NCBI GenBank assembly: GCA_947503305.1
Contig: CANNDF010000002.1
Coordinates: forward strand, 186,001-250,000
Direction: 5' to 3'
Length of the DNA: 64,000 bases
DNA from: an uncultured Dokdonia sp.
Lineage (GTDB): Bacteria; Bacteroidota; Bacteroidia; Flavobacteriales; Flavobacteriaceae
Numbering within the stretch: position 1 is the first letter of the stretch; each line of letters opens with the position of its first letter. The notes beneath the pieces are model-generated. The model was not told where the DNA came from, did no database searches, and saw nothing but the letters and a program-made list of their open reading frames with translations. Positions 10,649-21,670 of this stretch are shown here, piece after piece. The position numbers were made by a program, and so were the translations under genes.

Positions 10649-12562
10649 ATGCTCAACATACATAATCTTTCAGTATCCTTTCAAGGAGAATATCTTTTTG
10701 AAGAAATTACCTACCGTCTCAATGCAGGAGACAGAGTGGGATTAGTAGGAAAAAATGGAGCAGGAAAGTCTACCATGCTACGTATTATATCTGGAGAACA
10801 AGAATATGATACGGGAGCAATTGCAAAAGAGAAAGAAATCAAAATAGGATTTTTAAAGCAAGACATAGATTTTATAGAAGGCCGTACCGTACTAGAAGAA
10901 TCCTATGAAGCCTTTTCAGAAATTAAAACATTAGAAGCACAGCTGGAAGAAATCAATACACAACTGGCTGAGCGTACAGATTATGAATCTGATAGTTATA
11001 ATCAACTTATGATAGACCTCAACGAGGTACAACATCAGTATGAAATCCATGGAGGATATAACTACCAGGGAGATACAGAACGTATACTTCAAGGGTTAGG
11101 ATTCAACAGAGAAGATTTTAATAAACTTACTGATACTTTTTCTGGAGGGTGGCGTATGCGTATAGAGCTTGCAAAATTATTATTACAAAGCAACGATATC
11201 CTGCTACTAGATGAGCCTACCAATCACCTGGATATAGAATCTATTATTTGGCTGGAAGGATTTTTAAAGAATTATGCAGGTGCTGTTGTGATTGTATCAC
11301 ATGATAAAATGTTTTTGGATAATGTGACAAATCGTACCATTGAGATATCATTAGGACGCATCTATGACTATCCAAAGCCTTACACAAAATATTTGGTACT
11401 TCGTCAGGAAATACGTGAACAACAATTGGCCTCTCAAAAGAACCAGCAAAAACAAATACAACAGACGGAGAAGCTCATAGAAAAATTTCGCGCCAAAGCA
11501 TCAAAAGCAACCATGGCGCAATCTCTTATAAAAAAACTAGATAAGATAGACCGTATCGAAGTAGATGAAGATGATAACAGTGTCATGACTCTTAAATTCC
11601 CTATATCTATCACTCCGGGAAAAGTTGTTGTAGAAGCAGAAGCAGTAGCAAAAAACTATGGAGATAAGAAAGTACTTCAAGATATAGAGCTCCTTATAGA
11701 ACGCGATACAAAAACAGCATTTGTAGGGCAGAACGGACAAGGAAAATCTACGCTTGCAAAAATTATAGTAGGCGAGTTGGCACATGACGGTCACCTTAAA
11801 CTAGGGCATAATGTGGAGATAGGCTATTTTGCTCAGAATCAGGCAGAATATCTGGACGGAAGTAAGACCGTAGAAGAAACCATGATTGATGCTGCAGATG
11901 AAAAAACAAGACCAAGAGTACGCGATATCTTAGGATCGTTTTTATTCCGAGGAGAAGAAGTAGATAAATATGTGCGCGTATTATCAGGAGGAGAACGCAA
12001 CAGGCTTGCACTTGCAAAGATGATGTTACAACCCTTCAATGTATTGGTGATGGATGAGCCTACCAATCATTTAGATATTAAGTCAAAAAATGTTCTTAAA
12101 GAAGCGCTTAAAAGTTTTGAAGGAACACTGATCGTAGTATCTCACGACCGTGACTTTTTACAAGGACTTACAGATCGTGTCTATGAGTTTAAAGATCACC
12201 GTATCAAAGAATATCTGGGAGATATAGATTATTACTTAGAAGAACGCGCTGTAGATAACCTGCGAGAAGTAGAAAAAAGGGAAGTAAAAAAAGTAGTCGA
12301 AGCCCCCAAAACGGATAATAAGAAATCTTACGAAGATCAGAAAAAGCTTAAATCTCTTAACAACCGCCTCAGTAAAGTAGAAGCTACCATCAATACACTG
12401 GAGCGAGAAATTAAAGAAATAGATGTAGAGCTAGCAACAAATTATGATGCTACGATCGCAAAACCAGATTTTTTTGATACCTATCAAAAGAAGAAAGATG
12501 CACTAGCAAAGCGCATGGAAGAATGGGAAGAAATAACCGAAGATCTAGAAAATCTATCATAA
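10649..12562 (+). CDS. ABC-F family ATP-binding protein
   Basis: Two Walker A motifs (GKNGAGKST, GQNGQGKST), two LSGG/FSGG signatures, LLLDEPTNHLD / VMDEPTNHLD, no TM. Confidence 0.95.
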   Translation: MLNIHNLSVSFQGEYLFEEITYRLNAGDRVGLVGKNGAGKSTMLRIISGEQEYDTGAIAKEKEIKIGFLKQDIDFIEGRTVLEESYEAFSEIKTLEAQLEEINTQLAERTDYESDSYNQLMIDLNEVQHQYEIHGGYNYQGDTERILQGLGFNREDFNKLTDTFSGGWRMRIELAKLLLQSNDILLLDEPTNHLDIESIIWLEGFLKNYAGAVVIVSHDKMFLDNVTNRTIEISLGRIYDYPKPYTKYLVLRQEIREQQLASQKNQQKQIQQTEKLIEKFRAKASKATMAQSLIKKLDKIDRIEVDEDDNSVMTLKFPISITPGKVVVEAEAVAKNYGDKKVLQDIELLIERDTKTAFVGQNGQGKSTLAKIIVGELAHDGHLKLGHNVEIGYFAQNQAEYLDGSKTVEETMIDAADEKTRPRVRDILGSFLFRGEEVDKYVRVLSGGERNRLALAKMMLQPFNVLVMDEPTNHLDIKSKNVLKEALKSFEGTLIVVSHDRDFLQGLTDRVYEFKDHRIKEYLGDIDYYLEERAVDNLREVEKREVKKVVEAPKTDNKKSYEDQKKLKSLNNRLSKVEATINTLEREIKEIDVELATNYDATIAKPDFFDTYQKKKDALAKRMEEWEEITEDLENLS

Positions 12563-12685
12563 ACCCATCCTAGGGAGTATTCTATACATAATTATTTTAT
12601 GACTTCTTTAACGCCTCTACATCTGTAGGGGTTATAGTTTTGCAAGACTATTTTAAGGATTTAGTAAGGTAGTATAAATGTATAT

Positions 12686-12699
12686 GCTTTCGCGAAAGC
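12686..12699. repeat. Dispersed palindrome GCTTTCGCGAAAGC (copy 1)
   Basis: Exact 14-bp palindrome, intergenic. Confidence 0.9.
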
Positions 12700-12735
12700 G
12701 TATACCTACGTAAATCCATTAATCATCAGACCAAA

Positions 12736-13893
12736 ATGATATTACGAAAAATATTATTATCCCTTTTAGGACTTGTGTTAATAGGCCTATCAGTGATGTT
12801 TGCAGCATCGCTTATCTCTGGAAACAAACGACAACGCCCCAAGCCTAAAAAGGTTATAAAAACGGTATTTGTAGATACAGTCCAAAACACAACGATACCA
12901 ATCATGATTGCTGCAAACGGGAACTTGGTCTCACAACGTAGGTTAGAACTTTTTTCAGAAGTGCAAGGCGTATTACAGGGGAGTCGTAAGCTTTTTAAAC
13001 CTGGACAAGAATATAAAAAAGGAGAGACCTTATTACGTCTTAATAGTGCAGAGTATTATGCTACGGTACAATCCCAAAAAAGTAATCTGTATAATCAGAT
13101 TACAGCAATAATGCCAGATTTGCGATTAGATTATCCAGAAGCATTTTCTAAGTGGCAAGCCTATTTAGAGAGTTTTGATGTAGATAAAACGGTTCCACCA
13201 TTACCAGAAATGACTTCAGAAAAAGAAAGTTATTTTATAACAGGACGTAATATTCCATCTACCTATTACAATGTCAAAAACTTAGAACAACGTCTTAGTA
13301 AATACCGGATATCTGCTCCATTTACAGGCATACTCACGCAAGCTCTTGTAACAGAAGGAACACTTGTGCGACCAGGGCAAAAACTGGGAGAATATATAGA
13401 TACAAGTGTCTATGAACTAGAAGTCGCTATCAGTAAATCCTATGCAGATCTATTACAAGTAGGAAATACGGTAGCCTTATCAACACTGGATAAAGAAAAA
13501 GAATACCAAGGAAAAGTTGTCCGTGTCAATGGGAATATAGATCAGGCATCACAAACGATCAATGCCTATATAGAAGTAAAAGACCCATCATTACGAGAAG
13601 GCGTATACCTGGAAGCAAACTTAAATGCACGACAAGAAGAAAATGCCATTTCTGTATCACGTAGTTTATTACAGCCTAATGATCAATTATTTGTGGTACG
13701 TGATTCTATACTGGATATCGTAGATGTTACTCCTGTATATTACTCTGATAAGGAAGTTGTACTTAGAGATGTACCTAACGGAGCAGTTATCGTAAGTAAG
13801 CCAGTACCTGGAGCCTATGCAGGAATGCTAGTAAAGATTTATCAAGAAAAGCAGAAGAACCTGCAAGATAAAACAGCACTAAAAACAGAATAG
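12736..13893 (+). CDS. RND efflux periplasmic adaptor (HlyD/MFP family)
   Basis: Lipoyl/barrel-sandwich layout, ISAPFTGILTQALVTEGTLVRPGQKLGE; upstream of RND pump. Confidence 0.9.
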   Translation: MILRKILLSLLGLVLIGLSVMFAASLISGNKRQRPKPKKVIKTVFVDTVQNTTIPIMIAANGNLVSQRRLELFSEVQGVLQGSRKLFKPGQEYKKGETLLRLNSAEYYATVQSQKSNLYNQITAIMPDLRLDYPEAFSKWQAYLESFDVDKTVPPLPEMTSEKESYFITGRNIPSTYYNVKNLEQRLSKYRISAPFTGILTQALVTEGTLVRPGQKLGEYIDTSVYELEVAISKSYADLLQVGNTVALSTLDKEKEYQGKVVRVNGNIDQASQTINAYIEVKDPSLREGVYLEANLNARQEENAISVSRSLLQPNDQLFVVRDSILDIVDVTPVYYSDKEVVLRDVPNGAVIVSKPVPGAYAGMLVKIYQEKQKNLQDKTALKTE

Positions 13894-13895
13894 CA

Positions 13896-16800
13896 ATGCG
13901 TAAATTAATAGAATACTTTATTAAGTATCACGTTGCTGTAAATGTCATCGTGATTGCATTCTTTATTTTTGGAGTTGCAGGAGCGCTCTCCTTAAAATCC
14001 TCTTTCTTTCCGCTGGTAGACTCTAAGAACATTGTCATTAATGTGACGTATCCTGGGGCATCACCACAAGAAGTAGAAGAAGGAATTGTCTTGAAGATAG
14101 AAGATAACCTTAAAGGGCTGGCAGGTGTAGAAAGAGTTACCTCAACATCACGAGAAAATAGTGGGTCTATTAACGTAGAGATCGAAAAAGGAAAAGATAT
14201 AGATTTTATGCTATTGGAAGTAAAAAATGCGGTAGACCGCGTACCTTCATTTCCAGTAGGAATGGAACCTTTGGTGGTTTCTAAACTAGAAGCCATAAGG
14301 CAAACCATTTCTTTTGCAATAAGTGGTGATAATATTCCGCTAGCAACATTAAAACAGATAGGACGGCAGGTAGAAAATGATATCCGGGGGATTGATGGAA
14401 TCTCTCAGATTAGTATCACAGGATATCCTGCCGAAGAAATAGAAATAGCAGTCAATGAGAACAGCCTTCTGGCATATAATATGTCATTTACAGAAGTATC
14501 TCAAGCCGTAGCAAGAGCCAATATACTTACGACAGGAGGTACTATTAAAACTGATGCCGAAGAGTATTTAATACGCGCAAACAATAGATCTTATTATGGA
14601 GACGAACTTTCAAATCTTATCGTACGTGCCGATGCATCGGGAAGAACTATTCGATTAAAAGATGTAGCTCAAGTACGGGATCGTTTTTCGGAAACTGCCA
14701 ATGCCAATTATTTTAACGGAGATCTAGCTGTTAATGTAACGATCACAAGTACAAACACAGAAGATCTAATCTCTTCGTCCGAAAAAGCAAAAGAGTATAT
14801 AGAAGAGTTTAATCAGAAGTATAATAATGTCCAGCTCAGTGTTGTAAGTGATCTATCTATAACATTGGTACAACGTACAGAGTTACTTACAGAAAACGCC
14901 ATTATCGGAATGATTCTGGTATTGATTTTTCTATCGCTATTTCTCAATACACGATTGGCATTTTGGGTAGCCTTTGGACTTCCCGTAGCCTTTCTTGGAA
15001 TGTTTGCATTTGCAAGCTATTTTAATGTTACGATTAATGTACTTTCTCTATTCGGGATGATTATTGTTATTGGTATTTTGGTAGATGATGGGATCGTTAT
15101 TGCCGAAAATATATACCAGCATTACGAACGGGGAAAAGAACCGATACAAGCTGCCGTAGATGGTGTGATGGAAGTAATTCCGCCTATTTTATCTGCTATT
15201 GCAACAACGATACTGGCATTTGGGATTTTCTTATTTCTAGATGGCCGTATTGGAGACTTTTTTGGCGAAGTTTCGGTCGTGGTGATTCTCACACTAGTCG
15301 TATCTCTGGTAGAAGCATTGATTATATTACCCGCACATCTTGCCCATTCCAAAGCCTTACGTAAGCAGGATAAAAAACCTAAAACAACAATAGGCAGACT
15401 CTTTGCAAAATTGCGGTATATCAACACCTTTGGTGATGCTATTATGAAGTGGTTACGAGATAAACTATATAGTCCCGCATTACGATTTGCATTAACCTAC
15501 AAATTCTTGACCTTCTCTTTCTTTATTGTGTTTTTAATTCTTACGATAGGAAGTGTAGGAGGGGGGACAATACGAGGCGCTTTTTTCCCTCGTATTGCAA
15601 GTGATCGTATTGCAGTAACACTTGATATGCCCAATGGGACAAACGAACGGGTTACAGATAGTATTATCTCATTTATAGAAGACAAAGCGATAGAAGTTAA
15701 TGAGGAACTTACCAAAGAGTTTTTGTCAGGGACAGATAAGATTTTGGTCGAAAATATGATTAAGAATATCGGTCCTGGGTCTGCTGCAGCTTCTTTAACT
15801 ATTAATATGCTCCCTGGAGAAGAACGTCCTAATGAGATTACCTCAGATATGGTGACCCAACTTTTACGCGAAAAAGTGGGCCCTATCATAGGCGTAGAGA
15901 GTCTTGTTTATGGAAGTGGTGGGAATTTTGGGGGAAGACCCGTGTCTGTATCGCTCTTAGGAAATAATATTGCCGAACTCAAAGCTGCAAAAGCTGAACT
16001 TAAAGAATCCCTGGTAAGTAACCAATTGCTTAAGGATGTAACAGATAATGACCCTGCAGGTATTAAAGAAATACGATTAGAACTTAATGATAATGCCTAT
16101 GCCTTAGGACTCAATCTTAGAGATGTAATGGCGCAAGTACGAACAGCTTTCTTTGGATCTCAAGCACAACGTTTTCAAAGAGGACAAGATGAGATACGTG
16201 TATGGGTACGTTATGATCGTGATAATAGATCTTCTATCAATGATCTGAATGATATGCGTATCACTACTGTTACAGGAGATCGTATTCCATTAAATGAAGT
16301 AGCGACCTATAGTATAGAACGTGGAGATGTTGCTGTAAATCATCTGGATGGCCGTAGAGAGATTCAAATCTCTGCCGATTTAAAAAACCCTAATGAAACC
16401 AGTGCTACAGATATTCTTACAGAAATACGTACGGTTACTATGCCAGAAATATTGTCAAAATACCCTACAGTAACCCCTTCTTATGAAGGTCAAAATCGAG
16501 AAGCAGGAAAACTTCTGGCTTCTTTAAAACCAGTGGGGCTTACGGTATTGATGCTCATTTTTATAACGATTGCTTTTACGTTTAGGAGTTATAGTCAACC
16601 GTTATTACTATTATTATTGATACCTCTTAGTTTGCCGGCCGTAGCATGGGGGCATTGGATACACGACTTCCCGATTAATATTTTATCTATGTTAGGTGTG
16701 ATAGCTCTCATAGGAATTATGGTAAATGACGGGCTGGTACTTATAGGAAAATTTAATAGTAATCTTAGATCAGGAATGACATTTGATGAGGCGATTTATG

Positions 16801-17171
16801 AAGCGGGACGCTCTCGTTTTAGAGCTATATTTTTAACGTCTATTACTACTATTGCAGGTCTGGCACCTCTTATTTTTGAGGAAAGCAGACAAGCACAATT
16901 CTTAATTCCTATGGCCATATCTATTGCGTATGGAATCGGTTTTGCCACCTTACTTACGTTAATTGTACTTCCTATATTCTTATCCTTTAGTAATTTTTGG
17001 AAACGAGAATTTACATGGCTTTTTGCAAACAGACCTATCAGTAAAGAAGAAGTAGAACGCGCTATTAAAGAACAAAAAGAAGAAGAACATTTTCCACCTT
17101 CGAGAGCAGCAACGCAAGAAGCTTTTGATGCAAATCAACCTCAAACAAAATCGACAGTATATGATGCTTAA
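13896..17171 (+). CDS. RND efflux transporter permease
   Basis: 1091 aa with AcrB/CusA-like motifs (NVTYPGASPQEVEEGIVLKIE, VDDGIVIAENIYQHYERG, GIMVNDGLVLIGKFN). Confidence 0.95.
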   Translation: MRKLIEYFIKYHVAVNVIVIAFFIFGVAGALSLKSSFFPLVDSKNIVINVTYPGASPQEVEEGIVLKIEDNLKGLAGVERVTSTSRENSGSINVEIEKGKDIDFMLLEVKNAVDRVPSFPVGMEPLVVSKLEAIRQTISFAISGDNIPLATLKQIGRQVENDIRGIDGISQISITGYPAEEIEIAVNENSLLAYNMSFTEVSQAVARANILTTGGTIKTDAEEYLIRANNRSYYGDELSNLIVRADASGRTIRLKDVAQVRDRFSETANANYFNGDLAVNVTITSTNTEDLISSSEKAKEYIEEFNQKYNNVQLSVVSDLSITLVQRTELLTENAIIGMILVLIFLSLFLNTRLAFWVAFGLPVAFLGMFAFASYFNVTINVLSLFGMIIVIGILVDDGIVIAENIYQHYERGKEPIQAAVDGVMEVIPPILSAIATTILAFGIFLFLDGRIGDFFGEVSVVVILTLVVSLVEALIILPAHLAHSKALRKQDKKPKTTIGRLFAKLRYINTFGDAIMKWLRDKLYSPALRFALTYKFLTFSFFIVFLILTIGSVGGGTIRGAFFPRIASDRIAVTLDMPNGTNERVTDSIISFIEDKAIEVNEELTKEFLSGTDKILVENMIKNIGPGSAAASLTINMLPGEERPNEITSDMVTQLLREKVGPIIGVESLVYGSGGNFGGRPVSVSLLGNNIAELKAAKAELKESLVSNQLLKDVTDNDPAGIKEIRLELNDNAYALGLNLRDVMAQVRTAFFGSQAQRFQRGQDEIRVWVRYDRDNRSSINDLNDMRITTVTGDRIPLNEVATYSIERGDVAVNHLDGRREIQISADLKNPNETSATDILTEIRTVTMPEILSKYPTVTPSYEGQNREAGKLLASLKPVGLTVLMLIFITIAFTFRSYSQPLLLLLLIPLSLPAVAWGHWIHDFPINILSMLGVIALIGIMVNDGLVLIGKFNSNLRSGMTFDEAIYEAGRSRFRAIFLTSITTIAGLAPLIFEESRQAQFLIPMAISIAYGIGFATLLTLIVLPIFLSFSNFWKREFTWLFANRPISKEEVERAIKEQKEEEHFPPSRAATQEAFDANQPQTKSTVYDA

Positions 17172-18525
17172 GAAGTATGCTCTTAATGCTATTGTGGTTT
17201 TATGCGCTTTCGCGAAAGCGTATACCCAAGAATTACCTGCAGTCATCTTATCCAAAGAGCAAGCTGTGACGACGATGCTAGATAATAATTTTGGAATCCA
17301 AATTGCAAATAATCAAGTAGCGATTGCCAAAAACAATACAAGTATTTTAAATGGAGATTTTCTTCCTAGTTTAACTGGGAATGCAGGAACCAATTTTGAT
17401 CGGTCAGATAGCACTACCGATTTTGGCGGGGCACTAGACGCTAATGGCAATCCCAGACCTGATAATGTTATTAACGCAGCCGAGACTACACGATATAACG
17501 CTTCTATAAATCTGGACTATACCCTTTTTGATGGATTGGGACGTCATTATAATTTTAAGCAATTAAAAGAACAGTACAACCTCTCACAATTACAGGCAAG
17601 AGAAACGATAGAAAATACAATGCTACAGCTTTTTAGTGTGTATTATGAAGTGGCAAGACTGGAAGAAAATGTAGGCGTACTAGAAAACGCATTACAGATC
17701 TCAAAAGAACGAGCAATCCGTGCGTCGTATCAATTTGAGTATGGGCAGGCAAATAAGCTTCAAGTGCTTAATGCGCAAGTAGATATTACTACAGATAGTA
17801 TTAATGTATTAAATGCACGCCAAAACTTACGTAATGCACAACGGGATTTAAATGTAGTACTTAATCAAAACCTTGAAGATAACATAGTAGCAGATACTAC
17901 GGTTGTTTTTATAAGTACATTGCTTATAGATAGCTATATAGAAAAAGCAACTCAGAATAATGTACGTTTGTTACAAGCAGAACGCGATATGGCGATTAGT
18001 GATTACCAGATTAAAGGCGCAAAGGCGCTATTTCTTCCTACTGTAGGACTTACAGGGAGTTATGGCTGGAACCGATCTAATAATCCTGCTTCTGCCTTTT
18101 TTCCAAGTACGACAGCTACCTCATCATCTCTTGCTGTAGGCGCAAGCTTGCGATGGGATATTTTTGATGGTGGCCGTGCCATCACGGGATTAAAAAATGC
18201 AAAAATTGTTCTAGATAGTCAAGAGCTTACTAAAAAACGATTAGAACAAGAAGTAGCTCGGGATATTGCAAATGCAAAAGGGAATTATTCAAATGCAGTT
18301 GCTATTTATGATTTGCAAGAGCAAAATGTGCTTACAAACCAAGACAATTTTACACGTTCTCAAGAACGTCTGAAATTAGGGCAAATCACCAGTGTAGAAT
18401 TTAGACAGGCACAATTAAATTTATTAAATGCACAAGTGACCAAAAATGCGGCAAAGTATACTGCAAAACTTGCTGAATTACAGGTATTGCAACTTACGGG
18501 TCAATTACTTAATGTGGATTTTTAA
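17161..18525 (+). CDS. TolC-family outer membrane efflux protein
   Basis: Signal peptide then repeated coiled-coil outer membrane efflux pattern; overlaps the RND gene end. Confidence 0.92.
   Translation: MMLKKYALNAIVVLCAFAKAYTQELPAVILSKEQAVTTMLDNNFGIQIANNQVAIAKNNTSILNGDFLPSLTGNAGTNFDRSDSTTDFGGALDANGNPRPDNVINAAETTRYNASINLDYTLFDGLGRHYNFKQLKEQYNLSQLQARETIENTMLQLFSVYYEVARLEENVGVLENALQISKERAIRASYQFEYGQANKLQVLNAQVDITTDSINVLNARQNLRNAQRDLNVVLNQNLEDNIVADTTVVFISTLLIDSYIEKATQNNVRLLQAERDMAISDYQIKGAKALFLPTVGLTGSYGWNRSNNPASAFFPSTTATSSSLAVGASLRWDIFDGGRAITGLKNAKIVLDSQELTKKRLEQEVARDIANAKGNYSNAVAIYDLQEQNVLTNQDNFTRSQERLKLGQITSVEFRQAQLNLLNAQVTKNAAKYTAKLAELQVLQLTGQLLNVDF
17206..17219. repeat. Dispersed palindrome GCTTTCGCGAAAGC (copy 2), inside the TolC signal peptide
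   Basis: Exact palindrome translated in-frame as AFAKA. Confidence 0.9.
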
Positions 18526-18704
18526 TGATAGAGCATTTTTTTCAATGTCCGTATTGCTGGGAGGAGATTTCTATGCTTTTGGACACCTCTATAAGTAGTT
18601 CATATATAGAAGATTGTGAGGTGTGTTGTCATCCTATTAAAGTCAATACTTCCTTTACTGATGGAGATTTAACGTTCTTTTATGCAGAAAGTATAGAACA
18701 ATAG
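18525..18704 (+). CDS. CPXCG-type cysteine-rich small protein (59 aa)
   Basis: Translated by hand: MIEHFFQCPYCWEEISMLLDTSISSSYIEDCEVCCHPIKVNTSFTDGDLTFFYAESIEQ; start overlaps TolC stop; CPYC and CEVCC motifs. Not in the supplied ORF list. Confidence 0.85.
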   Translation: MIEHFFQCPYCWEEISMLLDTSISSSYIEDCEVCCHPIKVNTSFTDGDLTFFYAESIEQ

Positions 18705-18738
18705 CTATCTTTATAAGAACAACCACTCACAAGACTAC

Positions 18739-19092
18739 ATGTTATTAGAATATAATTTAGCAGACAATACGCTTGCCTTTGCTTTTGATGGTCCTATGGA
18801 TGCTAAAACAATCAATGAACTTCGCAATCAGATAGAGGCAAAGCTAGAGGTCCATGAACGGATTAATATATACCTTGAAGATAGAAGTGTACATTACTTT
18901 ACACTATATTCTGTTTTTATGGGTGTTGTTTATCCACTACAAAATCATAATCGATTTGCCAAAGTAGCGATGGTCACAGATCGGTCATGGATTCATTTAC
19001 TTTCGGGAATTAATAATTATCTAGTAAGCGCAGATATTAAAAATTATAAAAGAGAAGATCGTATAGAAGCGATGTCTTGGATTATGAGATAA
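18739..19092 (+). CDS. Small STAS/SpoIIAA-like protein
   Basis: Size and alpha/beta pattern (LRNQIEAKLEVHERINIYLED). Confidence 0.5.
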   Translation: MLLEYNLADNTLAFAFDGPMDAKTINELRNQIEAKLEVHERINIYLEDRSVHYFTLYSVFMGVVYPLQNHNRFAKVAMVTDRSWIHLLSGINNYLVSADIKNYKREDRIEAMSWIMR

Positions 19093-19140
19093 GTAGAGTT
19101 CTAGAATAGTAATTTATTTTATTTTTTATGTTAATTCTTC

Positions 19141-19170
19141 TTGTTAGGAAGAAAAACGGTTGTATATTTG
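19141..19170 (+). promoter_or_regulatory. Bacteroidota-type promoter for tRNA-fMet
   Basis: TTG (-33) - 19 nt - TATATTTG (TAnnTTTG, -7), 11 nt before the tRNA. Confidence 0.75.
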
Positions 19171-19181
19171 CCGTCCAATAT

Positions 19182-19254
19182 CGCGGGATAGAGCAGTAGG
19201 CAGCTCGTCGGGCTCATAACCCGAAGGTCACAGGTTCGAGTCCTGTTCCCGCTA
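19182..19254 (+). tRNA. tRNA-Met(CAT), initiator type
   Basis: CGCGGGATAGAGCAGTAGGCAGCTCGTCGGGCTCATAACCCGAAGGTCACAGGTTCGAGTCCTGTTCCCGCTA: cloverleaf, CAT anticodon, GGG/CCC in anticodon stem, unpaired position 1/72; CCA not encoded. Confidence 0.95.
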
Positions 19255-19265
19255 CTAGGAAAATC

Positions 19266-19298
19266 AAGGCTTCACAGAAATGTGAAGCCTTTTTTTAT
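19266..19298 (+). terminator. Rho-independent terminator after tRNA-fMet
   Basis: AAGGCTTCACA-GAAA-TGTGAAGCCTT followed by T-run. Confidence 0.92.
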
Positions 19299-19769
19299 TT
19301 AGACTAGTACAGAATAAACTTATTCTCAGCATTCAATAACTTTTAATATCATTTACTTCCATTTAACTATAATGCATTTGAAATTTATATAGATTGTTTG
19401 GATCTTAGTTGGGTAAAGACCTTCTTTCTTTGTAAAGAAAAGTTTGTTATCATACAATATAGCCGTAATTTAAACTCTTAAAATACTTCAATCAAAAGAC
19501 TACCACATAAAGGCAGCATTTCTTACTATTCATATTTCTTCGGCTTCCATTTAACCTCATTTTTAAATTTAAAACGTATAAACGTACCCATTTGCACCTC
19601 CTTTTTTCATTTATTAAAATCAGCTCTGGAATATATATTATTTTGTTTGCCCAGAATGATGTTATTATTAGTAAAAAAGTTGTTCTATAATAAAAAACAC
19701 AAATAATTTGAAAATAAATGAGAAAACTTTTTCTATTAATTGGCTATTCAACAACAAAATAAGAAATAA

Positions 19770-20107
19770 ATTCATTCGAGATGATGATTCAAATTCTTAA
19801 TCGTATAAAGTCACAAATGGAAATAGAACGAATGTAGTTGGATGCAGAGTTGACTTTGAGCAAATTTTCATCTTGCCTAAGGGTCACTTCGACCAAGATT
19901 TCCAATGTATTGAATAACGCTATCGGCACCACTTTTAATGACTTTGTAAATGGCTACCGTGTGCAAGAAGTAATGGATATTGTTGAAGCAGGAAATGATG
20001 GATATTTAACAATTGAAACCATTGCACAAAATGCAAGTTTCAAATCCAAAACCACGTTTTACCGTGCATTTAAAAAGATAACCGATAAAACACCACGGGC
20101 TTATTAA
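19770..20107 (+). pseudogene. Remnant of AraC-family regulator (C-terminal HTH)
   Basis: HTH AraC pattern (NDFVNGYRVQEVMD...IETIAQNASFKSKTTFYRAFKKITDKTPRAY); upstream in-frame reading ...RIKSQMEIERM*LDAELTLSKF contains a stop. Confidence 0.7.
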
Positions 20108-20249
20108 ATGGGCTTCTTGTGCGGAAATAAGTTGCAAATTATGTTATGGAACTTCTTTAAGAATTCCATTTTCCAATTTTTTGGATAAAAGCTTCATATT
20201 TGAAAAATATACACTTAACTGTAAAATCAACAAAAAATATTAAAAATAA

Positions 20250-21641
20250 ATGAAAAAACTACTTTTACTAATACCAATATTAATTGGTTGTTCATCACCA
20301 AAAGAAAAATCGCAATACGACAAACTTTTGGAATATGAAGGAAACTATGAATATGTAGATAATACGACTTTGGACATTATTGCCTCAGAACTCGACACCA
20401 CATTATATGCCATAGTAGATGAAGCAAAGTATCCTTTAAAATATATAGCAATTGATAGTTTTGAGAATAGCACAGGAAGTCCTGTCATTTTTGAAAGAAA
20501 CCAATCCAATCAAATACTAGCTTACAAAGCCGACGGGCAAAAATTTGGACTCATTACTAAGGATATTTCAAAGATGGAAGTGTTCCCTAGAAAGGCCTTA
20601 TACCATAATCCAGATGATTATACCTATCAACGACCCGAACAAAAAGATGATGGAATAACTACAGGGTTTCTAGACAATGAAATTAAAAATTCTGAACCAC
20701 TTCTGGATATGGTTAAAGAAACCATCAAAGGTAATTATCCAGATGTGCACAGTATCCTTATTTATAAAAATGAGAAGCTCGTATTGGAGGAATATTTTTA
20801 CGGCTACGATAAAAACACGATGCATCAATTACGCTCGGCTGGGAAATGCTTAAAAGGTGGAATTCTCGGTATTGCCATTGATAAGGGATTTATAAAAAGT
20901 GAAAAAGATGCATTATTGCCTTATTTCAGTTCCAAATACCCTGAAATAGCAAATATAGATAACCGCAAAAAACAAATTACAGTAGAGGATTTTTTAATGT
21001 ATCGTCACGGAATGGACTGTGAGAACGATAACCCAGAGAGCAAAGGAAGCGAGCTGGCTATGATGCAAAGTGATGATTGGGTAAAACACACCTTAGATTT
21101 ACCTATGGTAGCTGAACCCGGAGAATTTTCATCCTATTGCACTGGATGCTCACTTACCATAAATAGCTTAGTAGAGGTAGCAACTGACCAAGATATAGAG
21201 GATTTTGCAAAACAGCACCTTTTTAAACCTTTAGGAATTTCTAATTACAAATGGACTTTTGAGCCAAATAAATCTAGTATGGGCACATTTAGTCAACTCT
21301 ACATTACACCAAGAGACTTATTAAAAATGGCCATAATGTATAAAAATGATGGACAATGGAATGGTCAACAGATTATTTCAAAAGATTGGATAACTAAAAC
21401 ATTTGATATAGAACAAGGCGATTATGGGTATTTCTGGCAACACAAATATTTTGTAATTGACGGTAAACAATACAATTCTTACTTAGCAACTGGCAATGGT
21501 GGACAGAAAATAAATATATGGCCAGAGCTTGATATGATAACCATTTTTACAGGAGGTAATTACAATTCATATGCGCTTTACGGAAAAAGTACACCACCCA
21601 ATGAAATGATACCCAAGTATATATTGAAAGCTATAGAATAA
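20250..21641 (+). CDS. Serine hydrolase (class C beta-lactamase fold), lipoprotein
   Basis: Lipobox LIGCSS; RSAGKCLKG (SxxK) and YCTG (YxN-like) motifs. Confidence 0.8.
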   Translation: MKKLLLLIPILIGCSSPKEKSQYDKLLEYEGNYEYVDNTTLDIIASELDTTLYAIVDEAKYPLKYIAIDSFENSTGSPVIFERNQSNQILAYKADGQKFGLITKDISKMEVFPRKALYHNPDDYTYQRPEQKDDGITTGFLDNEIKNSEPLLDMVKETIKGNYPDVHSILIYKNEKLVLEEYFYGYDKNTMHQLRSAGKCLKGGILGIAIDKGFIKSEKDALLPYFSSKYPEIANIDNRKKQITVEDFLMYRHGMDCENDNPESKGSELAMMQSDDWVKHTLDLPMVAEPGEFSSYCTGCSLTINSLVEVATDQDIEDFAKQHLFKPLGISNYKWTFEPNKSSMGTFSQLYITPRDLLKMAIMYKNDGQWNGQQIISKDWITKTFDIEQGDYGYFWQHKYFVIDGKQYNSYLATGNGGQKINIWPELDMITIFTGGNYNSYALYGKSTPPNEMIPKYILKAIE

Positions 21642-21670
21642 CCAGCGCGTAAAATCAATAAAAAATAGTA

